Of a DNA stretch of 64,000 nt, positions 11,301 to 22,229 are shown piece after piece. The notes below the pieces were generated by a model, which saw only the letters and a program-made list of their open reading frames with translations, ran no database searches and was not told the origin of the DNA. The position numbers and the translations under genes are program-made. How positions within the stretch are numbered: position 1 is the stretch's first letter; every line of letters begins with the position of its first letter. The DNA comes from Gnetum montanum (taxonomy: Eukaryota > Streptophyta > Gnetopsida > Gnetales > Gnetaceae), in the NCBI GenBank assembly GCA_015680685.1, contig MNCI01029550.1, forward strand, positions 125,804 through 189,803, read 5' to 3'.

Positions 11301-11924
11301 ATTATGTATAGTTACAAAGGATGAAAATTTGTGTAAAATCTTTAGAACATCAAAAAGATCACTATTATAGCATGCAATAATTATTTTGAGTAGGCATGTA
11401 AACAATAGTGCTTATATGTGGCAATCACCAATTAGGAGGACACCCAATGACTAATAGTAGCAAAGATTCAAAGTTAGAAATATGCATGAAACAAGTGGAA
11501 AAAAAATTAATTACTACATTGATAAACCTGATGAGATGAAAAGTATGTATCAAAAGCTTTCCCAAGTAGCACTTATTCAATAAGTTATGAATTAGAGAAT
11601 GATTGAAATCTTATAGGAACTAGTCCTGAACCCAATTGAACTCAAGACATTGGCAAAATCTCTAAAGTATGTGTATTTAAAGAATCAAAAGTAAGTTATC
11701 ATCAATGAAAATATGACCAATGATTAGAAAAGGCACCTTGTTGATATGATCAATAAATAACCAACAATCTTTTCATGATCCTATAATGAGATAATAGGAA
11801 TTGATCTAGGTATATGCTAATAATAGATATACATAGATCTAGTAGTTAAGCCTACATGCCTATATCAACATTAAATAAACTTAAAGATTAATTAAAATGT
11901 AAAGCATAAAATTGAAAAATATCA

Positions 11925-12129
11925 TAAAGTAGGGTTGATTTATCCTATTGTTAATAGTGAGTGAGTTAGTGCCCTTGTTATTGTACATACAAAAGGAAGG
12001 CAAATAAAGAATTTGTGTTGGATTTTGATTATTAAATTTGATAATCTTCAAGTGCCACCTTCAATTACTAGGAATTTAGTATTGGATATCATAGAATGAT
12101 ACAAATACTACAACTTTCTAGATATATAT
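11925..12129 (+). pseudogene. reverse transcriptase of element H, 5' part
   Basis: The plus frame reads GLIYPI then a block equivalent to WVSP.V.VPKKGG (stops and changes present). VPPSITRNLVLDIIE and NFLDIY follow, the start of RT up to the catalytic LD.YSGYNQ motif. The sequence breaks exactly inside that motif at 12129, where LTR element G begins, and resumes at 44057 with SGYNQI. The spelling is Athila-like Ty3/gypsy. Confidence 0.72.
12125..12129. repeat. target site duplication of element G (left copy)
   Basis: TATAT before the LTR; GATAT follows the other end (44057-44061), one mismatch. Removing the element and one copy rejoins the RT motif LDIYSG in frame. Confidence 0.65.
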
Positions 12130-12701
12130 TATGACATCCCATTTCTAGATGTCATGACAAATATCAAATATAAGTTACAATTGATATTATGCATAAAGAA
12201 GATAAGGTAAAAACATCAAATACATGTTACATTTGATATTATTTGTAAGAAAAATAATAGAAAAAATGTAGAAGGAAATAGACATGAATTCTTTATTAAT
12301 GTAGAATAGTGTACATGGGTCATGCTCTCAGTGTTCCTTTGAGTTGTCTTACTTCAGCATTTATCTCTTGGAGGCTATTCAACACTGCCAACATAGTTAG
12401 ACCTATAACTAACCAAACAGAATGGCTATTCCTCTTCTTATACTTCTTTACTTAGCAGATGTTACTTGTCTTTTCTAGCTTTGTAACTCCATGTTGATAC
12501 TATGTCTAATGCTTAGGTATAAATACCTTAGGTTAAACTTTTAAAGATCACCTCAAGAGACATGCTCATTATTGTAATGCACACTTTAAGTCTTAATTAA
12601 AACTTACTCTTTTAGGTATTATTACAATAATCACATGATTAGTTATGAAGACATCCTATCTTTGTTATGTAGTGGCACCATTCAAGAATGGGTATGTGAA
12701 A
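12130..12701 (+). repeat. left LTR of element G
   Basis: It begins TATGACATCCC (TG-terminus mutated) and ends near GGGTATGTGAAA. The TATA box GGTATAAATACC is at 12516-12527. It pairs with 43511-44056; the repeated words ACATTTGATATTAT and GGTCATGCTCT are easily seen in both. Confidence 0.78.
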
Positions 12702-15226
12702 ATATACCCTCAAGTTTCATTTATCCTCAAATGAGTCCACTTTTACTATCTTTCTCTAGGTCCAATGTTTCTTCCATGCTCCAATACTTTGATTTCTCCT
12801 TTTGACTTGAGATAAAATATTCTAATGTTCTCTTACTTAATCTACAAATAAAATATAATTGATAAGAATATATATAAGAATTATATTTTATTTTATCAAT
12901 ACTTATATCATTCTCTAAGGTAATAATAAGAGGTAAATTAAAGGTCTACCAACCATCAATCATTTGTTCTAACCAAGGTCACATAAAGTGCAACTCATAT
13001 TTGGTTATCTAAGTTAAGGATTGGTAAATCCTTTATTTCCAACTTACATTCCATTAATATATATTAATTACCTAATTAAAATATAAATTAAGAAAATATG
13101 AAGGTTATAAATAAAAGTAAGGTTGAAATACTCCCTAATCTTGATCAACCTCAGGGATTAATGGAAGTAATTGTAATTATGTCATAAGAATACATGGTCA
13201 AATGGCCTTGTTTGGGATGTAAGGGCTCCATCTTACCTCTGAATTTCTTCCTTAGGAATTAATTCTAATAGCTTCATAACTTATAAGAATTAAGCATCAT
13301 ACTAGATGTAGTTTAAGATCTCAATGAAAATTGATGTTGACCCATCTTCATTAGTTATAGTGGCATAATTGGTAGATTGTGGTCCTTGATGAGTACTATT
13401 CATCAACATCATTTGTTCTTGAATTTTATGATTTGAAATATCTACTAAAGATTCAAAGTAAGTGGAATCTGCACTAGCCAATGGAATTGCAAGTTGGATT
13501 AATGGAAACATCTTCTTGAAATTTGGTTCTTATTCCAAGGATTCTTTTACACATTCATATTTGAAGAATTAATAAATATTTCAAATTTTACATTAAAATA
13601 TCCACATAGGATAAATGACGATTGATATTGCTATGCATTTAAAATAACTTATTCTTGAAACATTTCTCTATTTGGTTAATCAAGTATGCCACTAAGTCTA
13701 ACATCTGGACATGTGGATGTGGCAATTAAATATGTGTTGACTACACATAAATGTCTTTTTAATTATTGGATTTTAAATATCAATGTCAAAGCTATGTGGC
13801 TTCTTTAAAACCTTAAATATTCTTTCTTTCCCATGATTTAAAGTTTTGGAATTTTGAAAATCATATCTTATAATCTTCTTTCAAACCTTTGTATTAGTTC
13901 GAATTTTGCTTCTTTATAAAAGATCATGCAACCATCCATGTTATGTTTTTTGCAATAGGCTAATCTTTATAACTCTAATTGTAAAAATAGTTTTACAAGA
14001 ACTTCCACAAGAACCGTTTTTCTTGTAAAACCCTTCATATTCTAACATTTTTAAATTAGGTTGGAATTGGTAAAGGAATTCCCATGGTAAGACTTCTTGT
14101 AGACACAACACATAAACATTTAAATCTTATAATTTTGCTAAGATGTGTGGGTATCAATATTGATGCTAGGTTAAGACTCATAGTGGACATAATAGATATT
14201 ATCTTTCACTAGTTAGAGACCTTAAGAGCACATTATATATTGAAATTTCATTCTAATTCTTAGATTTTTTCTTGGGTCATTTCTCTTCATGGGTATCATA
14301 CACATTGCCAGAACAAGATTATAATTCCATTTTGTTGACATATGATTATGATTTTCCATGATATTCTGCTACATGATTTGATTGTAGGTTACACTAATAT
14401 ACATTTTTGTGATCATTCTAGTTCACCAACTGATTCTCAAACTAATTTTGAGTTGGTAACAACTAGCTATGTTACCTAGACTCTTAATGACCTTTCTACC
14501 CCCTTTATGACAATAACTTTGCGAGTGTAGCTAATGATAGATTAAGCATTAGTAATATAAGAATATCTATCTACATAAGTTAAACATTTAATCCTAAGGC
14601 CCAAGATGGTTAAAGAGGTTAGATCTATTTAGTCCCAAAAATTAAATTTTTAGGCATGATTAGTTATTCTAAGTTATAGCCTCTTATGACATGATTTAAG
14701 ATATCACCTAATTTGTGGGTACCTAGAGGATCAATTTGACCTCAAAAATGAGTTTAGAATGCTAAAAAATATTAGAAATGACTAGTTATATGTTGGAAAA
14801 AAACATTGTATGCCCAAGTAATGCTAACATTAAGCCACTAAGGGTCTTGAGGTACCATGTTGAGAAAGGAGTAAATACTAATTTTTGAAGCTTCATGGGA
14901 TAGCTTTGACTTCACCATTATGTTTGAAAGATTGAAATCTATAGGAAACACCTTTTTGTTCATCAAAAAATGCATCTAGGATCAAAATTTATGGCTTAAT
15001 AGGACTTAAGGTCATCCATCCCAATACAACTCTAAGACAAAAACACTTAATTACAAGATTTTTATCCAAAATACTACCATTCTATTAAATTATCTTATTT
15101 AGTATGCTTTTCATGTTTTCATATTTAAAAATTTTAACTAATTTTTATGTTTTTTTAATTTACATTAATTAATATAAATATTTCAAAATTTTTTGTTAAT
15201 TGATGGAAACGTTTTGTTGTTGATAG
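12702..15226. other. interior of element G, no recognisable gene
   Basis: AT-rich, stop-rich sequence. A short minus-strand open stretch at 13302-13511 (69 residues, no recognised motif) is the only notable frame, and I do not treat it as a gene. No primer site is obvious after the LTR. Confidence 0.5.
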
Positions 15227-15473
15227 GTAGGTTTCTACAATGTCAATGATGTTGGTTGCTAGGGGAGGTTGGTTTTTTTGGCATTGATGGTATCCATTAG
15301 CTATTGGGGAAGGTATGTTTTTTTTTTAGCACTGATAATATCCATTGACTATAGGAGGAGGTTGGTTTTCTTGGTGTTAATGGCATTTTTCAATTACCAT
15401 AGGAGGCAAGTTTTTCTAGTGTTGGTGATATCCATCAGCTATTAGAGGAGGCAAGTTTTCTAGCACCTTTGGT
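15227..15473 (+). repeat. minisatellite, about 46-bp unit, roughly five copies
   Basis: Units start near 15268, 15313, 15361, 15408 and 15453, with a weaker one at 15227. Each unit carries GGTTGGTTTT or AAGTTTT, then a TTGATGGTATCCATTAGCTAT-like core, then AGGAGG. Copies differ by substitutions and 1-3 bp indels. It lies inside element G. Confidence 0.75.
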
Positions 15474-15822
15474 AAACATAGGATGCCATAGAGGATGACA
15501 CAAATGGTAGGATGTAGGATAGGGTGAAGGATGATGAAAGATGACATGGAGGATGACGTAGATGATAGGATGTTGGATGGTGAAAAGTATAGTAAACGAT
15601 GGATGCAATAGGATGAGATGTGGTGGCAAGGCTAGGAAGGCAATAGAAGGATTTCTGTGGTAAGGCCACTTTCCCTCCCCTGTGCAAGCCAAGATCTTAT
15701 GTAGGCCAAGCTATTTTTTTAAAAAATAATATTAATTATATGTTATTATATATTATTTTTTAAAATTAATATTAAAATTTTTAAATATAAATATTAATAG
15801 ATATATTTAATTATAACCAACC

Positions 15823-15910
15823 TAGTTGGTTTGGTGGCTAGGATGGTAGCATCTAAAAGCTGGATCTATCATGGTTCTAGTTGTGTGTTTGATTCTAACC
15901 CTTAAATTTT
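15823..15910 (+). repeat. possible tRNA-derived SINE head
   Basis: TGGCTAGGATGG resembles a Pol III A box and GTTTGATTCTAACCC a B box, about 55 bp apart, followed by an AT-rich tail. A second B-box-like word (GGTTAAATTCCTAATCC) sits near 16028. No target duplication is clear and no tRNA cloverleaf forms, so this is tentative. Confidence 0.35.
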
Positions 15911-16115
15911 TAACATTAAGTATTTTTTAATTTTTTATTATTATTTTATTCCACCCTATCTATATCGTTAATGTGGTATTTCAATGGATGATGGGATAAT
16001 ATTTGGTTTGGGTAAGGGAGGTTCTAGGTTAAATTCCTAATCCACAAATTTAAAAAAAATTTATAATATTATTTAATTATTATTTTAGCATGCATAACAA
16101 GAAATTTTAAATAGG

Positions 16116-16120
16116 AATAT
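16116..16120. repeat. target site duplication of copia element C (left copy)
   Basis: AATAT, identical to 42566-42570 at the other end. Confidence 0.82.
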
Positions 16121-17308
16121 TGTTAAACTTTTGGTATGTCAAATCCTTAAGAAAAATGGAGAACAAAGATGTTTGTGTGGTTGTTGTGTTTATAGGACAA
16201 AGACATAGAGACCACAAGGAGAGCCCAAGAAATGACATCTACAAAGAGGTGTCAAAGTGGAGACCATAAGGACCTATTAGACATAAATGAAGACTCTAGG
16301 AATGAGAGTTGAAATGAGATGTCAAATTGAAGACTACAAGGACTGAAGTTGGAGCAAAGGCAAGGATGAGTTTCCAAGATCAGGAATGAGCCAAATCAAT
16401 AAAAGGAAGCCTCAGGAAGCAAAATCCAAAAGCTAAGAAGACGTCTACAAGAAGCAAAAGATGTCTTAGTCAAAGTGCAAAAGAACCAAAGAAGATTTCT
16501 TACAAAAATAGTAGACATCTCCTATTTGGAGAAGATGTCTTGGCATATATATTCCTAGCCTAAATTGAGGTCCATGTAGTAAGGCATCATAATCTTGAAG
16601 AAGATGTCTTTCCTAGCCATTAGATAGCCATTACATGAGTTTTGAGGTGATTTTTGAAACTTCAAGGCTATAAAAAGACTTCATTATCTTGAGACTTCAT
16701 TCTCTTGGGAAATTTGCAAGTTTACATGTGCAAGCAAGTGTTAACATCAAGCAATCATTATGCATATTATTCTATTGTATTTGTATGCTTCATTGTACTA
16801 TTTGTTGTACTATTGTAGTGATCAATTGTGCTATACCTCAATGTACAAGGACTAGCAAATGAGTTGTATTCTTTCCTTGTAATTCTTGTTTATCTTTTGT
16901 TGCCCTATGGGGTTGATGTACTTCTTATGATAAGGCATCATCCTTGATCTTTTTGGGATTCTATGGGATTGAGTGTTAGTGTAGTGTGACAATACTTTGA
17001 AGTGGAGCTCAAGTTGTAAAGGTTGTGGAATCCTAGAAACCACATTTTAAGATTGTTGGAACCTTGTAGGGTTGAGTGGATTCTTGGTATCAAATCACTC
17101 TAGAGCAAAGCTTAGAGCTTGTATAGGGTGTGGTACCCTTCAAATCATAGTTTCAGAGAAACAAGTTTTGAGATGTGCAAGTGAACTACCCTTTGAGTAT
17201 GGACGTACCCAAGTTGGGAAACCATGGTAAAATTGGTGTGTGATTTATGTTGCAATTTTTGATTTGGGAAACATTTTAATTCCCCCCTTCTAAGTTCAAT
17301 GATTCTCA
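16121..17308 (+). repeat. 5' LTR of copia element C
   Basis: U3 carries repeated AGA(T/C)(G/A)TCT palindrome-like words, for example at 16439, 16461, 16513, 16536 and 16602. The TATA box is CTATAAAAAGA at about 16669-16679. It pairs with 41401-42565. Confidence 0.85.
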
Positions 17309-17310
17309 AG

Positions 17311-17323
17311 TGGTATTGGAGCC
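17311..17323 (+). other. primer binding site of element C (tRNA-iMet type)
   Basis: TGGTATTGGAGCC, two bases after the LTR end, against the usual TGGTATCAGAGCC. Confidence 0.8.
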
Positions 17324-17376
17324 TAGTACTCTCACTTCTTCATCAATCAGTTTTACATCATCTTTAAGAGTGAACA

Positions 17377-19246
17377 ATGGAGGGAACCTTGTACACAAAG
17401 CCACCCATGTTCAATAGATTTCACTTTGCCTATTGGAAAATGAGGATGTAGGCCTTCTTCAAATCTATGGATTTTGAAGTTTAGGAACTCATTCTTAAAG
17501 GCTATACACTACCTGTTGATGGCATAATAGGAGCCATCAAGCCCTAGAATAAATGGACACAAGAAGAAAGAGATAAGTTCATGCATGATTCAAAAGCTAA
17601 AGATTGTTTATTTTGTGCATTAAATAAATCTAAGTTTAATAGAGTAGCTAGTTATAAAATTACCAAAGAAATTTATGAAACATTAGAGGATACTTATGAA
17701 GGAACCTCAATTGTTAAATAATCAAAATTGTTACTTTTGCAAAGTGAGTATGATAAGCTCAAAATGAGAGAAGGTGAGAAAATAAAAGATTACTTCTCTA
17801 TAGAGAATGATCTTGTTGTGGCCATTAAAGATATTGGTAAAGATTTTCTAGAAAGTGATGTTATCATAAAATTGTTGAGGATGCTACAAGTGGAATTTAG
17901 GCCAAAGGTGACTGTAATGAAAGAAATTAGAGATTTTTTGAAACTTAAATTTTAAGAGCTTTAAAGTGCTCTCATTTCTTATGAAATGAATCTCATAAGG
18001 AAGGAGCTTTTCAAGAGAGGTAGCCCATTTTCCTTAAATAAGACACAAAGAAAAAGAAACCTAATGAGCTAAATGTGGATAATGACTCTCATGAAAGTTG
18101 TAAAGACTCATAGCAAAAATGGGTAAGAGCTTTAATAAAAAAAGATCCAATCCATTCAAAGGTTAAGAGAGAGGTAAAACGTTTTCAAATTCTACTTTTG
18201 GTTCTTCTTCTATAGAATGTTGGGCTTGTGATGGAAGAGGCCATATGGCCTCAGAATGTCCTAGTAATGGTAGGTTACCAAAAAAGTAGAGATCAAACAA
18301 AGAGATGAAAAAGACCAACTTCTACACATGTTGGAATGATGGGAAGCAAAGTGAAGAATAGGTGGAGGATGATGTGAAAGATTCATATCTCATTTGTATG
18401 GATCTCACAGATGATGATCTAAATGACACTAAAAGGTTTGATTTATTATGTAATGAATTGTTATCTTTTTAAAATCTTTGCAATAAGTTGAATAAGCAAG
18501 TTAAGACAAAGGATCATGAAATCTCTCAATTGAATTCAACAATTTTCAATCTTACCAAATAATTTTTAGACATAAGGGCTAAGAATGAAAAACTAACCTT
18601 GTCTTATGAGTAGGATAAAGTGGAAATTGCAGATTTCAAACTTGTAAATGAAAGGCTGGTGAAGGGAAAAGAATCCCTTTAGATGGTATTAGGGTAAGGA
18701 AGAAGTCCACATGATAAGAGTGGGCTTGGATGTTGTACAAAAAGTGAATCATCTTCACCAACCCCATCTCAGCCAAATGCTATACCAAGGGATAATGCCA
18801 CTACATCAAAAATAGAAGAAGCTATTATTCATCAAAAAGATTCTAAAAGGTTTGATCATCCTAATCACTCTGACAACAATAGAAGGATTAGATGTGATTA
18901 TTGTCATAAATTTGGAGACAAACAATGGGAATGAAATTTAAAGTATTATCATATGAATAGCTAGACATACCATAGGATTCCTTGGTCTTATCAAAATGCA
19001 CCAAGAAAGGAATTTATGAAAGACCTTAGGAAAAATTGGAAAACAACTCAAAATAATAAGGGGGTTAAGAAAGAATGGAGAATCAAAAGTAAGGAACAAG
19101 AGAATGAAGAGACTCTCAAAAAAAATTTGTGAGATGGGGCCAAGCCCTAGAGATTGGGAAATTTTGCACAAGATGAGAAACCTCGAAAGAGGAATCTCAT
19201 TCCTTAGCTTTATAAGAACCTTTACTCTTCTCAATAAGAAAGATAG
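17377..19246 (+). pseudogene. copia gag polyprotein of element C
   Basis: The ATG at 17377 (MEGTLY) is the first start after the primer site. The N-terminal word KPPMFNRFHFAYWKMRM matches the FNG.NFSYWK.RM opening of plant copia gag. A UBN2-like helical region follows (YETLEDTYEG, LLLQSEYDKLKM). A canonical CX2CX4HX4C knuckle CWACDGRGHMASEC lies at 18218-18259. Downstream is a Lys/Glu-rich linker and a second knuckle, CDYCHKFGDKQWE (about 18893), whose His is Asp and whose last Cys is a stop. About ten in-frame stops and one or two frameshifts make it dead. No protease or integrase follows. Confidence 0.78.
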
Positions 19247-19343
19247 GTAGAGGTAAGCTTTTAAAATTAATGATTAGTACTTATAATACTATAGATCATG
19301 ACAACCTATCAAAAACCCCATCTTATTGAAAATCATCTAGAGG

Positions 19344-19578
19344 AGGTGTCTACCTAAAGATGTCTTCTAGGAGATGTCTACTCTTGATTAGAGATGCCTA
19401 TATGTAGACATTTACTTCAAGAAAAATATGTCTACCTCTTTTTTCACAGTGCAACAAAGATATCTACTATGTATGGAAAATGTCTAATTGACATTTTAAC
19501 CATGGTGTAGACATCTCATTTTACTAAAACATGTCTTCTTTCTTATCAAAAGTCCCTCATTGGTGTGGCGATAAAAGA
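19344..19578 (+). promoter_or_regulatory. candidate internal promoter of element C (U3-like motif array plus TATA-like box)
   Basis: Repeats of AGATGTCTAC or GTAGACATCT occur at about 19348, 19357, 19373, 19403, 19429, 19459, 19507 and 19530. They are the same palindromic words as in the element's own LTR U3; GTAGACATCTC is shared with 16511. GCGATAAAAGATT follows at 19568-19580 where the LTR has CTATAAAAAGA. ORF2 starts about 90 bp further on. Confidence 0.55.
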
Positions 19579-19791
19579 TTTGAACCCTCATTTCTTTCTC
19601 TATTCTTTGAAGATGACTACATATAGATAACTAGGGCTCCACTAAAAGTAAAAATTTCATTAGCTTTGGCTCATAAGAAGATTGGAACATCCAGGGCGTC
19701 ATCCAAGAAGTGATCCAAAGCAAGCTCAAGCAGTGTGTTGACCACTTACATGTCCCAATTCAGGAGCAGAAGCACCCAACATCAGTTTGAG

Positions 19792-19847
19792 GTAACTTAA
19801 TCTACTAATATCATCTCTAATTGCTCTCTTTCTTTTCCCTTTCATAG
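19792..19847 (+). other. possible short intron in ORF2 of element C
   Basis: GAG|GTAACTT, then CTAAT and a long pyrimidine run, then TTTCATAG|GT. At 56 nt it would be unusually short for a plant. The frames on both sides are too damaged to prove splicing. Confidence 0.3.
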
Positions 19848-21031
19848 GTAGGAGACTCTAATGAGTTATCTTCAAGCTCTAAACTAGGTTGAGATTATAA
19901 TGAATTTCTTAGTCCTTGAAATCTTGATTATGGAATTTTATTGTAACATTATTATTTGCAATGCTATGGTTGGGGCTTTTACTTCCATGGTTAGGGTTAT
20001 GATTATTTATGTGTCTTTCAAAGTTGTGAATTTACTTCTTGGAATTTTTAGTGTTGATGTGTTTTGGGTTATCATTACTTCCATGAATGATATTTACACT
20101 AATGGTATAATTATTTTCACACATGATGAGTTTTGTAATGTCGTATTTGGTGAGTCTATATCTTTTGGTAGAGGAAAGATTGATAAGAATAGAATGGCTT
20201 CTGATGCATCCACTCTATCTCTTATTGTCTTGTATAATATTATTATGAAAGGCGAAAGATACAACTATTTGTTGCCACCTTAAGCTTTTATGCTTTATTG
20301 CCTCCTCATAGGACAATTTCTTGATTTGGGGCATAATCTTTGCTAGGACATACTGATTCTATATGCTAAGAAGAAATCTTGGGCATCCTTATCTCATTAG
20401 TTGGCTGATTTGCTAGATTGGTGTACCTATTCCATAGATGCATTTATTCAAAGGTAAGAAAACCCTTAGTGAGTATTTTGAGAAGAGTAGCCTTTTTCAT
20501 GTAGCAAAAGCAAGACCTAGCATCATGTCACTTTCATCAGAAAAGAAGAAGAAAGCTACATCATCATCCAAGGCCTCTCCTCAATTGAGTAGGTCCAAAT
20601 CTACTAGGTTCTAGCTCACATCATCCATGAAGAAGCTCCTTCAATCATTTACCTACACTATCAGGATACTTGGGAGGAATTAGTCTTACTTTTACAAGAG
20701 AATGGATGTAGTTGGTATACCACTTCCTCTAGATGGACAACAATTTATGGAGATCACTACTCTTCCTATCTCTAATAGCGAGGAGGACATTCTTGCTTCA
20801 CCAAGGCACTTTGCATCAACTAGACCTTCCCATGCATATGAATGTAGGATGGAGTTTGATTTTGAGAATAATGCACCATCGACTCACATCCAAGGGGAGC
20901 ATCATGTTTCTACACAGCTTGAGCATCATGACCCTACACTGCTTGAGCATCATGTTCCATCCATAGGTGATGCTCCCAGATCCTTTGTATAATAGGCCAT
21001 GGAGATCATCTTTGAGACCACATCCCAATGG

Positions 21032-21036
21032 TTACC
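21032..21036. repeat. target site duplication of element D (left copy)
   Basis: TTACC, against GTACC at 40696-40700 (one mismatch). Removing D and one copy keeps ORF2 of element C in one frame. Confidence 0.65.
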
Positions 21037-21951
21037 TAATGAGTTGCACTTTTGGTTGCATCAATGAGGCCTCGTCAACATGACCTCGTCGTTGTGGCCT
21101 TGTTGATTGGGCCTCATTGATGCATCATTACATGCATCAACGAGGCCCCATTAATGTAAGGTCCAATTTTGCCTATAAATACAAGCTCATCAATTGCATT
21201 TATGGTATGTATTTCCATAATAGTAGCAAAGTTCTTGCAATTCTTTCATTTGAAAGTAAGAATGTTTTCCCAAGTTCCCACAGTAGGAGTCATTGAGTGT
21301 ATGGATCTTTATTCAAGCATTATTATACCTGAGCATGATAGTGTGTGCGACAATAAAGAAAAGCTTTTTGATAAAACTTGTAGCATTTTGGAATAGATTA
21401 AATATTTCATTCATGGATTTGATTTTTTCATTTAGTTATTTAATACTTTCTAGTAATTAATCCAATTAAGATAATTAAGTGAGATAAGCTAGATAGATTA
21501 AATACATAGTACAACTGCTTCAAGTGTAACATGTATTCGCTTGGTAATCCTAGTAGTATTAGTGCTTGGTGTGCCTAGTAGCATAGCACTTGATAACCCA
21601 ACAATGGATACATGGGTTTAGGAAATGTACAAAAAGTGGGAATGGATGCTTATGTTAGGATTAGTTACAGACAAGTTAGTTAGTTAATTTAGATTAACCA
21701 TTAAATTACTCTATCTCTCTCTCTCTTCAAGTACCAGAAAACATAAAACATAAAATGATGAAAAATAATATGCCTCAATTACTCTTAATTCAAAAGTATA
21801 ATTGGGAAGACAAAAAATGACCTTAGGGAAAGGTTCACTTCTTAGAAGGCTAGTGTACCAGAAATTGTAAAGTCCATGGAATTCAACTAAATCATGCATG
21901 AACACTTTGTTATTCATATGGTTGGACATAGGGGTACCTCACCACTCATCA
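21037..21951 (+). repeat. 5' LTR of element D
   Basis: 915 bp. U3 (21060-21150) is built of GAGGCC/GGCCTC words such as AATGAGGCCTCGTC and CATCAACGAGGCCCC. The TATA box CCTATAAATAC is at 21172-21182. CTCTCTCT microsatellite at 21713-21726 is also present in the 3' LTR (about 40443-40460). Confidence 0.8.
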
Positions 21952-21952
21952 T

Positions 21953-21970
21953 TGGTGATGTTGTTGAGGA
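21953..21970 (+). other. primer binding site of element D, decayed tRNA-Asp type
   Basis: TGGTGATGTTGTTGAGGA against TGGCGCCGTTGCCGGGGA. All six differences but one are C-to-T or G-to-A, as expected of methylated-cytosine decay. Confidence 0.7.
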
Positions 21971-22229
21971 CTTTGTTTTTTAAAATGTATGCTATCTAGG
22001 ATTAGTGAATATTATTTATATCATTGGATGAACTCAAGGTAAACATCACTTTTACATGACATATAACTACTAAACCACACTAATAATTTTATTTTTTTTG
22101 CAAAATATCTTCTTCTCATAGGTGTGAAGATGTTAAACCACTAGTCCCACAAGAGTGAAAAGTGGTACATACTCATCTAGATGAGTATGTACTGGACTTC
22201 ACCTTCATCCTATATTAGGATGAACAGTT

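Larger units (their letters stand above)
19666..21036 (+). pseudogene. ORF2 of copia element C, 5' part
   Basis: The start is probably a mutated ATG (TTGGCTCATAAG at 19666), giving a Ser/Lys-rich head. A possible 56-nt intron is at 19792-19847. From about 19900 an open frame reads MEFYCNI, GAFTSMVRVMIIYVSFKVVNLLLGI, and later LIVLYNIIMKG and LLPP, then a cysteine- and leucine-rich helix. This is the pattern of the 'putative plant transposon protein' family (EFY.N, V.G..I.F....LN..LG, LL..II). The later part (20702-20992) is acidic and His-rich with a repeated LEHH word. Insertion of D at 21037 cuts it after Q-W-L. Cellular role unknown; it sits in the env-like position of copia elements. Confidence 0.6.

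Noticed and set aside
15435-15692. His/Pro/Ser-rich minus-strand open frames
   Set aside because: Translation of a GATGATA-type low-complexity stretch next to the minisatellite; no start context or relative seen.
15823-15910. tRNA gene
   Set aside because: Box-like words are present but no acceptor stem or anticodon arm can be folded; kept only as a possible SINE.
21713-21726. CT microsatellite
   Set aside because: Part of the D LTR; the same tract is present in the other LTR, so not a separate feature.
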